Below are positions 1-4,562 of a DNA stretch of 5,393 bases, one piece after another. The translations under genes and the position numbers were made by a program. A model generated the notes under the pieces. That model had not been told where the DNA came from. It made no database searches and saw only the letters and a program-made list of their open reading frames with translations. Origin of the DNA: Oscillospiraceae bacterium (GTDB taxonomy: Bacteria; Bacillota; Clostridia; Oscillospirales; Ruminococcaceae); NCBI GenBank assembly GCA_003445125.1, contig DLVP01000174.1:1-5393 (forward strand). Direction: 5' to 3'. The number at the start of each line of letters is the position of its first letter. Position 1 is the first letter of the stretch.

Positions 1-140
1 CTTCCTCCCGGAGGAAGGCAACCGTTGACGCGCTGCGCTGCCGCAGAAGAAAAGTGTGCAGATTTTGGGTTTTGAAAACTCAAATTTCATCCTCGCCTTC
101 TTTGCGACACAAAACCCGCCTCCTTTCCAATCCCAACACC

Positions 141-187
141 CCTCAGTCGCCTGCGGCGACAGCTCCCCTCTTGAAAAGAGGGCAGCC
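141..187. repeat. Paired-hairpin repeat module, copy A
   Basis: CCTCA is followed by a small hairpin, GTCGCC (146-151) with GGCGAC (155-160) around a TGC loop. A second hairpin follows, CCCTCTT (166-172) with AAGAGGG (176-182) around GAA. This architecture resembles short CTCCCTC/GAGGGAG intergenic repeats that I associate with Oscillospiraceae-type genomes, from memory. There is no T-run, so neither hairpin is a credible terminator. Confidence 0.6.
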
Positions 188-305
188 TAACGGTGACCGA
201 CTGTTCTGCCCCAAAAAGGAAAATGTGCGGACCTGATTTTATTTTTAAACCTTGATTTTTGCCCTTGCTTTCTCTGCGGCACAAAGAAAAAAGCGCACAA
301 CCGTA

Positions 306-347
306 AGCTCCCTCCGAGAGGGAGCTGGCGCGAAGTGCCTGAGGGAG
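306..347. repeat. Paired-hairpin repeat module, copy B (inverted relative to A)
   Basis: A perfect 9-bp hairpin pairs AGCTCCCTC (306-314) with GAGGGAGCT (318-326) around a CGA loop. It is followed by a small hairpin, GGCGC (327-331) with GTGCC (335-339), and then TGAGGGAG. The order large hairpin, small hairpin, TGAGG is that of copy A (141-187) read on the other strand, so the two modules are inverted copies about 120 bases apart. A possible degenerate third large hairpin, CTTCCTC with GAGGAAG, sits at 1-17 and may be cut by the window edge. Confidence 0.6.
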
Positions 348-444
348 AGCGCGCGACTTTTGTTTTTTTGCTGTTTTCGGTTTTGAAGCCTTTACTTTTG
401 CCCCTATTTTTCTGCGGCACAGTGAAAAAAACACACAACTCACA

Positions 445-496
445 GTTTCTCCCGGAAAGAGGCTGTGACAGCCAACGGTGCTGTCACAGGAGAAAC
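445..496 (+). promoter_or_regulatory. Two-tier stem-loop in the leader of the SLOG-family gene
   Basis: The outer helix pairs GTTTCTCC (445-452) with GGAGAAAC (489-496). The inner helix pairs CTGTGACAGC (463-472) with GCTGTCACAG (480-489) around a 7-base loop, CAACGGT; base 489 can belong to either helix. Bases 453-462 form a one-sided bulge. The element ends 15 bases before the GGAGG ribosome site at 512-516. There is no downstream T-run, so it is not an intrinsic terminator. It could be an RNA regulatory structure, a protein-binding palindrome, or another member of the intergenic repeats upstream. The pairing is directly visible; function is unknown. Confidence 0.5.
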
Positions 497-511
497 CCTA
501 ATTTCAGAATC

Positions 512-516
512 GGAGG
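512..516 (+). promoter_or_regulatory. Shine-Dalgarno GGAGG fixing a TTG start
   Basis: GGAGG lies 8 bases before TTG at 525. It supports the TTG over the in-frame GTG at 465, which falls inside the 5' arm of the stem-loop at 463-489. Confidence 0.75.
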
Positions 517-524
517 CGATTCTT

Positions 525-992
525 TTGCGTGAAAATACCTGTTGTTTTACCGGACACCGTGTCCTCCCCGTTTCCAAGGAATGGTTGGAAACAAAGCTCA
601 AAGCGACCGTAGAAGCGCTGATTGAACGCGGCTACACACGCTTTTGCTGCGGGGGCGCCCTCGGCTTTGACACCGCGGCGGCAATTGCCGTGCTTCGCCT
701 GAAAGCCGTGTACCCCCAAATCCGTCTGGCACTCTTTCTTCCCTGCCCGAACCAGGCAAGCCGCTGGAGTCCCGAAAACATCCGCGTGTACGAGGCAATC
801 AAAGCCCGCGCCGACGAAGTGACCACCGTCTGCGAAACCTACACGCGCGACTGTATGTTCCGCCGCAACCGACGGCTGGTGGACGAAAGCTCCGTCTGCG
901 TTTGTTTCCTCAGCTCCGACCACGGCGGCACCGCATACACGGTGAACTACGCCCGAAAGAAGGGACTGGAAATCATCAACCTATACACTTGA
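525..992 (+). CDS. SLOG-family (YpsA/DUF1273-like) protein
   Basis: A 155-residue cytoplasmic protein of the SLOG (SMF/DprA-LOG) Rossmann-like superfamily, members of which are thought to bind nucleotide-type ligands; no substrate can be assigned. Visible motifs are FTGHR (residues 8-12), GGALGFD followed by an Ala-rich helix (43-53), RNRRLVD (114-120) and GGTAYTVNYA (134-143) near the C-terminus. These match the small stand-alone YpsA-related proteins common in Firmicutes, and the length is complete for that group. I chose the TTG at 525 because of its strong GGAGG. A GTG at 465 would add 20 residues not resembling the family, which normally starts just before FTGHR. Nine cysteines is a high count for a protein this small. 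The stop codon overlaps the -35 box of the next promoter, and no terminator follows. Confidence 0.85.
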   Translation: MRENTCCFTGHRVLPVSKEWLETKLKATVEALIERGYTRFCCGGALGFDTAAAIAVLRLKAVYPQIRLALFLPCPNQASRWSPENIRVYEAIKARADEVTTVCETYTRDCMFRRNRRLVDESSVCVCFLSSDHGGTAYTVNYARKKGLEIINLYT

Positions 993-1017
993 CAAATTTC
1001 GACCCCCGTGCTATAAT
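989..1017 (+). promoter_or_regulatory. Consensus sigma-A promoter for the thiT transcript
   Basis: TTGACA at 989-994 and TATAAT at 1012-1017 are separated by exactly 17 bases, a perfect housekeeping promoter. Transcription should start near 1023-1025, just before the TPP aptamer. The -35 box overlaps the TGA stop (990-992) of the upstream SLOG gene. Confidence 0.93.
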
Positions 1018-1032
1018 CAAGACACTGTAAAA

Positions 1033-1117
1033 AGGGAGCTGCGCGACGCCGCGGCTGAGAGGGAGAAAGCCGTTCTCCGACCTGTGACCTGATTCGGATA
1101 ATGCCGACGGAGGGAAA
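1033..1117 (+). ncRNA. TPP (THI-box) riboswitch aptamer
   Basis: This is a thiamine pyrophosphate aptamer. The conserved CTGAGA is at 1055-1060, and the second half carries ACCTGATTCGGATAATGCCGACGG-like THI-box sequence ending in GGGAA (about 1087-1116). P2 can form from AGCTGCG (1037-1043) with CGCGGCT (1050-1056). P3 is GGAGAA (1062-1067) with TTCTCC (1073-1078). The P5 hairpin is TCGG (1094-1097) with CCGA (1104-1107) around ATAATG. It sits between a consensus promoter and an intrinsic terminator ahead of a thiamine transporter gene, so it should switch transcription off when TPP is high. Confidence 0.95.
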
Positions 1118-1132
1118 TTCTGGCTCTTTGCC

Positions 1133-1166
1133 GACCGTGGGTGTGGTGTATTCCCGCGGTCTTTTT
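1133..1166 (+). terminator. Riboswitch expression-platform terminator
   Basis: GACCGTGGG (1133-1141) pairs with CCCGCGGTC (1153-1161) with one T-G wobble and an 11-base loop, followed by TTTTT. It lies 16 bases after the TPP aptamer and 42 bases before thiT. A possible antiterminator is CCGCGG in the P2 arm (1049-1054), which can pair with CCGCGG in the terminator 3' arm (1154-1159); this is inferred. Confidence 0.85.
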
Positions 1167-1208
1167 CGTTTACGGGACACGCAGAATTTTTTGTAAAGAG
1201 GTCTTTTT

Positions 1209-1769
1209 ATGTCGTCGAAACAAATCAAACGCCTTGTGTTCAGTGCACTGATGCTTGCGCTTGCCACGGGACTCAGCCTGATTCCGTTGGGAATCCAGAT
1301 GCCGATGGGCGGAAAGCTCACCCTGTGCAGTATGCTCCCGATCTGTTTGGTCAGCATCAAGTACGGTACGAAGTGGGGACTGCTCGTTTCGTTCACCTAT
1401 TCGCTGATTCAGCTTTTCCTCAGCCTCACCGAGCTGATGGGCTGGGGCATGACCGTGTTCGGCTGGGTCGGTGCGCTGGTGTTTGACTATTTGGTTGCCT
1501 ACACTGTACTCGGAATCGCGGGCGTGTTCCGCAAAAAGGGCGAGAAGGGCGTGGTGCTCGGCGTGGCACTGGCGATGTTCTGCCGCTTTTTCAGCCACTT
1601 TATTTCCGGCTGCATCTTCTTCCGCCAGTGGTGCTGGGAAGGATGGAATCCGGAACTGTATTCCATTTGCTACAACGGCGCGTATATGCTGCCCGAACTG
1701 ATCATTACCGCGCTGGCGGCATGGCTTCTCACAAAATACGCAGGCAAGCTCTTTGCGCCTGAATATTAA
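1209..1769 (+). CDS. thiT: ThiT-type thiamine ECF transporter substrate-binding (S) component
   Basis: A 186-residue integral membrane protein, close to the usual ThiT/YuaJ length of about 180. ThiT captures thiamine outside the cell and works with the shared EcfA/EcfA'/EcfT energising module, which is not encoded here. Roughly six hydrophobic segments are visible, starting with the LMLALATGLSLIPL helix. Family-like motifs are Asp93-Tyr94 in the mid-protein helix and a C-terminal block with RFFSHFISG (126-134, including His130), Trp141 and Trp143, then YSICYNG (151-157) and Glu163. By family knowledge the His, Tyr, Asn and Trp residues of this block line the thiamine pocket. AAAGAGG lies 7 bases before the ATG. 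The upstream TPP riboswitch strongly supports the assignment, and a terminator follows, so the gene is monocistronic. Confidence 0.93.
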   Translation: MSSKQIKRLVFSALMLALATGLSLIPLGIQMPMGGKLTLCSMLPICLVSIKYGTKWGLLVSFTYSLIQLFLSLTELMGWGMTVFGWVGALVFDYLVAYTVLGIAGVFRKKGEKGVVLGVALAMFCRFFSHFISGCIFFRQWCWEGWNPELYSICYNGAYMLPELIITALAAWLLTKYAGKLFAPEY

Positions 1770-1792
1770 GTTTTGAATTTTTCCGTATCCAC

Positions 1793-1832
1793 GCGCCCGC
1801 GCCCTTCCGAAGAAGGGCGCGGGCGCATTTTT
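1793..1832 (+). terminator. Intrinsic terminator of thiT
   Basis: A perfect 15-bp GC-rich stem (1793-1807 with 1812-1826) closes a CGAA loop and is followed by ATTTTT. It begins 23 bases after the thiT stop codon and faces a minus-strand terminator 50 bases further on. Confidence 0.95.
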
Positions 1833-1882
1833 GCGGGGTTCGTGCCGGGAAATTGATTTTTCTGCCCGCACGGCAAACGGGC

Positions 1883-1924
1883 AAAAAAACAACGGCGGCA
1901 ATCCTCTTTGAGGATTGCCGCCGT
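1883..1924 (-). terminator. Intrinsic terminator of the minus-strand SGNH hydrolase gene
   Basis: A perfect 15-bp stem (1892-1906 with 1910-1924) has a 3-base loop. Read on the minus strand, it is followed by TTG and then a run of seven T (bases 1889-1883). It lies 13 bases after the SGNH gene stop. The A-run on the plus side means it acts in one direction only. Confidence 0.93.
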
Positions 1925-1937
1925 GGGCTTTACCAAG

Positions 1938-2609
1938 TCACGCATGGGCAAGCTGGGAAAGACAGCGGCGATAGATCAGCTCTTGTCCGAGACGGTTCGG
2001 ATGAATCCCGTCGTCGCACAGCACCGCTTCCAGCGCGTTTTTCTCGGTCGGGAACGCGGCGCGCAGATCCAGCACCGCGCATTTGAATTTTTTCGCCAGC
2101 GCTTCTGCCATGCGGCTGTACAGCTCCTGTTTGCGGAAAATGATGTCAATATCGCCCAGCCAGTGCAAAATGGCTTTCGGATCCAGCCCGTCGCGGCAGA
2201 TCCAGCGGAAATACCGTGCGGCGGAGATCGGCGGCAGCGTGGCAACCACCGGGATGCTCCCGCTCTCCCGCACCGTGCGGATCATGTCGGCATAGGTCTT
2301 TTCAAAGGCTTTCGGCGGGGTGTTGGAAAGATGCACCTTGTCCGGTTCGGCGGCGATTTTCGCCCAGTTATAGTCGCTGTCGTTCCCGCCAAACTCCAGC
2401 ACGGTGTACTTGCCCGGCTCTCCACGCAGAAGCTCCCGATCCAGCAGTCGGGAACCGACGTTCACCGTCGCGCCGAATTTGCAGTGAGTGTCCAGATCCA
2501 GCCCGCAGTCATCGGTCAGACGGCGCTTGGTGTCGCTGTCCATCACATATTTTCCGTTTTCCAGAATCACGCCTTTGAGAATAGAATCGCCGAACACGCT
2601 GATACGCAT
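1938..2609 (-). CDS. SGNH/GDSL-family hydrolase, cytoplasmic
   Basis: A 223-residue SGNH-fold serine hydrolase, probably an esterase; the substrate cannot be told from sequence. Block I is FGDSILKG (residues 6-13), with catalytic Ser9 almost at the N-terminus. Block II is KFGATV, with Gly46. Block III is EFGGND, with Asn76. Block V is DDGIHPN, with Asp200 and His203. All four canonical residues are therefore present. LPPISAARYFRWICRDGL (125-142) and WLGDIDIIFRKQELYS (150-165) resemble a group of uncharacterised clostridial SGNH proteins of about 215 residues that I know only by family pattern. There is no signal peptide. AAGGTGA lies 4 bases before the ATG. The gene has its own promoter and terminator and converges on thiT. 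It belongs to a different SGNH subgroup from the esterase at 3896-4549. Confidence 0.9.
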   Translation of the reverse strand: MRISVFGDSILKGVILENGKYVMDSDTKRRLTDDCGLDLDTHCKFGATVNVGSRLLDRELLRGEPGKYTVLEFGGNDSDYNWAKIAAEPDKVHLSNTPPKAFEKTYADMIRTVRESGSIPVVATLPPISAARYFRWICRDGLDPKAILHWLGDIDIIFRKQELYSRMAEALAKKFKCAVLDLRAAFPTEKNALEAVLCDDGIHPNRLGQELIYRRCLSQLAHA

Positions 2610-2647
2610 AAAATCACCTTTGCACGTTGTGATGTAGTTTTAAATAC

Positions 2648-2676
2648 TATATAACATATTTTGCGTGTAATGTCAA
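2648..2676 (-). promoter_or_regulatory. Probable sigma-A promoter of the SGNH hydrolase gene
   Basis: Read on the minus strand, a consensus TTGACA (2676-2671) is followed after 17 bases by TATATA (2653-2648). An alternative -10 box, TATAGT, with a 19-base spacer overlaps it. The promoter lies in AT-rich sequence 39 bases before the start codon and downstream of the ytaF stop, so the hydrolase gene need not depend on ytaF transcription. Confidence 0.75.
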
Positions 2677-2712
2677 GGGGTGTCCGCATATTTTCAAAAA
2701 AAATTCACGTTT

Positions 2713-3318
2713 TCACAGCCGCGCCAATGCCAACAGAATCAACACTACGCCCGAAAGCCACGAAAAATCCGCGGTTTTCTTTTCCGAAAGCCGACATCCG
2801 AGAAAACCTCCCAGATGCAATGCCGCCGCTTCGGCGAAAAACGAAAACACCAGAATGAGCAGCGGCTCCCCCTCGCACAGCCCCGCGCCCACGCCCGCCG
2901 CCAGTGTGTCCAGCGACAATGCCGTCGTCAGAAGCACCGCTTCTTTCACCGACAGCGTTTTCGACTCGTCGGCATCCGCCTTGGTGCAGTCCTGCACGAC
3001 GGACAAAAAACGGTGATCTTCCGCCGCCCGTGCGCTCAGCTTTCCCTGCACATATTCCCACAGCTTCCACACGCCCATGCCGAACAACAGCACAAACCCG
3101 ATGCCCTTTGCCCATCCTGCGGGAATTTTCGCGCGAAGTAAATCGGAAACACCGAGACTTGCGGCAAGCATCAGAAATCCGATCAATCGCATGACTGCCG
3201 CCGACAGCGGAGGAATCCGAATCCCGCGCACGCCGTAAGAAAAGCTCGCCGCCAATGTATCCAGCGACAGCGCCCCCACAAAGCACAGCGCACGCACCAC
3301 CGTCCGAAACAATTCCAT
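2713..3318 (-). CDS. ytaF: YtaF-type sporulation membrane protein (MntP-like family)
   Basis: A 201-residue polytopic membrane protein with about six hydrophobic segments (roughly 8-28, 38-58, 70-90, 125-147, 150-172 and 186-201) and a charged cytoplasmic-type loop at 92-122. Two internal repeats carry the family signature ALSLDTLAA, at 16-24 with Asp20 and at 133-141 with Asp137. The first runs on into SFSYGVRGIRIP, and the second follows D-x-D-x-S and EAVLLTTALS, a pattern that fits Bacillus YtaF better than the shorter MntP manganese exporter. YtaF is linked to sporulation but its biochemistry is poorly known; cation transport is an inference from the MntP relationship. GGAGGA lies just before the ATG (3326-3333). 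No clear terminator follows, and I could not place its promoter confidently. Confidence 0.85.
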   Translation of the reverse strand: MELFRTVVRALCFVGALSLDTLAASFSYGVRGIRIPPLSAAVMRLIGFLMLAASLGVSDLLRAKIPAGWAKGIGFVLLFGMGVWKLWEYVQGKLSARAAEDHRFLSVVQDCTKADADESKTLSVKEAVLLTTALSLDTLAAGVGAGLCEGEPLLILVFSFFAEAAALHLGGFLGCRLSEKKTADFSWLSGVVLILLALARL

Positions 3319-3587
3319 CGCCCTCTCCTCCTTTTTTCATTCTATGCGGGGAATGAAAATCCGGTTTTGAAAACCGTGGAGAAAACGGAGGCGTGTTGCC
3401 TTCGGCTGATTCTGCCGGTGAGGCGAGCGCATAATCGGCAATAATTGTCTTATTTTTCGGAGAATTTTGCTTGAATTCTCCCACAGATTGCGTTAGGATA
3501 CAAAAAAGCCGGTTTTGTGAACCTTTCATAGTTTGCCGAAATGCAAAAAACACGCGTGCGCCCCTTGCTTTTCGGGAATTTTTGCGG
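3319..3587. other. Divergent intergenic region with palindromes and a stem-loop
   Basis: This non-coding stretch separates minus-strand ytaF from the plus-strand cluster. It holds a 15-base palindrome, CGGTTTT-G-AAAACCG (3362-3376). A related imperfect one, GGTTTTGTGAACC, is at 3511-3523. An 8-bp stem-loop pairs GGAGAATT (3459-3466) with AATTCTCC (3474-3481). None has a following T-run on either strand in the position needed for a terminator. Longer open frames through it have no credible start or family match. Confidence 0.5.
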
Positions 3588-3593
3588 TATACT
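3565..3593 (+). promoter_or_regulatory. Probable promoter of the FakA-like/axe2/araC cluster
   Basis: A good -10 box, TATACT (3588-3593), is preceded after a 17-base spacer by a weak -35, TTGCTT (3565-3570, three of six consensus bases). Transcription from it would start near 3600, about 40 bases before the first gene. The weak -35 is compatible with activator dependence, possibly on the AraC protein at 4563-5369; that link is inference. Confidence 0.55.
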
Positions 3594-3628
3594 GGCAAAA
3601 GACGGTTCCATGACCGATTTGTCTGTAC

Positions 3629-3633
3629 GGAGG
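3629..3633 (+). promoter_or_regulatory. Shine-Dalgarno GGAGG choosing the start at 3640
   Basis: GGAGG lies 6 bases before ATG 3640. The in-frame ATG at 3610 has no comparable site and would sit almost at the predicted transcription start, so 3640 is preferred. Confidence 0.75.
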
Positions 3634-3639
3634 TTCTGT

Positions 3640-3891
3640 ATGCTGGAATACAAATTTGACACTCAATTGCTCATCGAGGGCGAAAACCTTGACGAGGACG
3701 CGATCAACGACTATATCACCGAGCATTTCAAGGGCGACTGCCTGATTGCGGTCGGCGATGAGGAGCTGATCAAAATTCACTATCACACCAACGAGCCGTG
3801 GCTGGTGCTGGAATACGCCGCGTCTCTCGGCGACATTTACGATGTCGTGGTGGAAAATATGCAGCGTCAGGAAGACGGAAAGAAAGGTTGA
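3640..3891 (+). CDS. Free-standing FakA middle-domain-like (DAK-kinase-related) small protein
   Basis: An 83-residue soluble protein that resembles only the middle domain of the fatty acid kinase FakA (DhaK/DhaL-like, often annotated as kinase related to dihydroxyacetone kinase). Matching elements are FDTQLLIEG near the start (FakA: Y-C-T-E-F-x-x), GDCLIAVGDEELIKIHYHTNEP (residues 32-53), VLEYAASLGDIYDVVVENM (56-74) and a final QRQ. His47 and His49 match the H-x-H-T of FakA, which from memory helps bind zinc with a Cys in YCTEF; here Asp7 occupies the Cys place. The ATP-binding N-terminal and FakB-interacting C-terminal domains of the roughly 550-residue FakA are absent, so it cannot be a kinase alone. 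The stop lies 4 bases before the esterase ATG, indicating co-transcription. A role as a partner or ligand-binding protein is inference. Confidence 0.75.
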   Translation: MLEYKFDTQLLIEGENLDEDAINDYITEHFKGDCLIAVGDEELIKIHYHTNEPWLVLEYAASLGDIYDVVVENMQRQEDGKKG

Positions 3892-3895
3892 TTTT

Positions 3896-4549
3896 ATGAT
3901 TTTCGAATCTTTTGACCGCATCGTGTTTGCGGGAGATTCCGTGACCGATATGGGAAGTCAGAATCCCGTCGGCGAGGGACTGTTTGACAACGTGGGAAGA
4001 AGTTATGTCCGCGAGATTGAAAATATGCTTGCCGTGTGGTATCCCGAACGCATGATCCGCGTGACCAACTCCGGTATCGGCGGCAACACCAGCCGTGATC
4101 TGCTCGCGCGGTTTGACCGCGACGTGGTTCAGCTCAAGCCCGACTGGGTGTCGATCTGCATCGGCATCAACGATGTCTGGAGACAGTTCGACTGCCCCGC
4201 CATGCGGGATCGGTGGGTTCTTCCGGACGAATACGAGTCCAACCTGCGCACCATGATTGAAAGTGTCAAGGATCATGTGAAGGGCATTTTCCTGCTGACG
4301 CCGTATTACATGGAGCCGAACGCCGAGGATACCATGCGTCACCGCATGGACGAATACGGCGCGATCTGCCGCCGTCTGGCGGACGAATACGGCTGCCGCT
4401 TTGTGGATTTCCAGGCGATGTACAACGCCTATTTTGCTATCCGTCACTCGACCTTCATCGCGTGGGATCGGGTACATCCGAACCAGGTGGGCGCCGTGCT
4501 GATGGCGCGCGAATTTCTGAAGCAGTGCGATTTTGACTACAACCGCTGA
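3896..4549 (+). CDS. axe2: Axe2-type acetylxylan esterase (SGNH hydrolase)
   Basis: A 217-residue SGNH esterase that closely follows Axe2 of Geobacillus stearothermophilus (219 residues), an intracellular enzyme removing acetyl groups from xylan oligosaccharides. Block I is FAGDSVTD, with Ser15. Block II is NSGIGGNTSRDLLAR (58-72). Block III is KPDWVSICIGINDVWRQF (81-98), with Asn92. Block V is AWDRVHPN, with Asp191 and His194. The triad Ser15/Asp191/His194 has the same numbering as I recall for Axe2. Other shared stretches are EGLF, LTPYYMEPN and MDEYG. No signal peptide is visible, so it should act on imported, partly broken-down substrate. I chose ATG 3896, preceded by AAAGG; it is 4 bases after the upstream stop. 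The AraC gene follows after 13 bases. Specificity for xylan rather than another acetylated sugar is by homology only. Confidence 0.9.
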   Translation: MIFESFDRIVFAGDSVTDMGSQNPVGEGLFDNVGRSYVREIENMLAVWYPERMIRVTNSGIGGNTSRDLLARFDRDVVQLKPDWVSICIGINDVWRQFDCPAMRDRWVLPDEYESNLRTMIESVKDHVKGIFLLTPYYMEPNAEDTMRHRMDEYGAICRRLADEYGCRFVDFQAMYNAYFAIRHSTFIAWDRVHPNQVGAVLMAREFLKQCDFDYNR

Positions 4550-4562
4550 AAGGGACGGATTT

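Larger units (their letters stand above)
38..438. repeat. Intergenic patchwork of AT-rich degenerate direct repeats
   Basis: No convincing gene lies in the first 444 bases. Related AT-rich units recur here. The clearest pair is about 236-300 and 371-438, which share a T-rich start, then TTTTGCCC, a pyrimidine run, CTGCGGCAC (274-282 and 412-420), an A-run and a CACAAC-like end. A weaker third copy lies at about 63-115 (TTTGCGACAC at 101-110), and a partial tail with CTGCCGCAG at 38-46. The matched landmarks are about 138 and 172 bases apart. The two hairpin modules listed separately sit between the units. This looks like decayed intergenic repeat or MITE-like material; the family assignment is my inference and I have no name for it. 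Translated repeats give similar basic peptides on the minus strand, which is why long open frames appear there. Confidence 0.6.

Noticed and set aside
87..443. 118-residue minus-strand open frame with repeated FSLCRR-like segments
   Set aside because: The repetition comes from the AT-rich DNA repeats; the product is basic and low-complexity, has no ribosome site and resembles no family. It runs straight through both hairpin modules.
465..524. GTG at 465 as start of the SLOG gene
   Set aside because: It lies inside the 5' arm of a strong stem-loop, and the extra 20 residues do not resemble the family; TTG 525 has GGAGG at ideal distance.
1863..1883. 6-bp inverted repeat TGCCCG/CGGGCA beside the SGNH terminator
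   Set aside because: Short stem with a 9-base loop and no T-run after it in either direction; the adjacent 15-bp hairpin explains termination.
1170..1901. 243-residue minus-strand open frame opposite thiT
   Set aside because: Antisense shadow of thiT and its terminator, with His/Glu/Arg-rich composition typical of reverse-frame translation in GC-rich coding DNA.
1908..2654. 248-residue plus-strand open frame opposite the SGNH hydrolase
   Set aside because: Shadow frame; the minus strand carries all four SGNH catalytic blocks, a promoter, a ribosome site and a terminator.
2690..2712. Run of eight A (T on the minus strand, 2696-2703) after ytaF as a terminator
   Set aside because: No stable GC-rich stem precedes the T-run on the minus strand, so intrinsic termination cannot be supported.
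3484..3520. Minus-strand TTCACA and TATCCT as a ytaF promoter
   Set aside because: The spacer is only 15 bases and the -10 match is partial; not strong enough to annotate.
2705..3598. 297-residue minus-strand open frame in another frame of ytaF
   Set aside because: Gly/Arg/Ala-rich shadow; the 201-residue frame has the membrane segments, family motifs and GGAGG.
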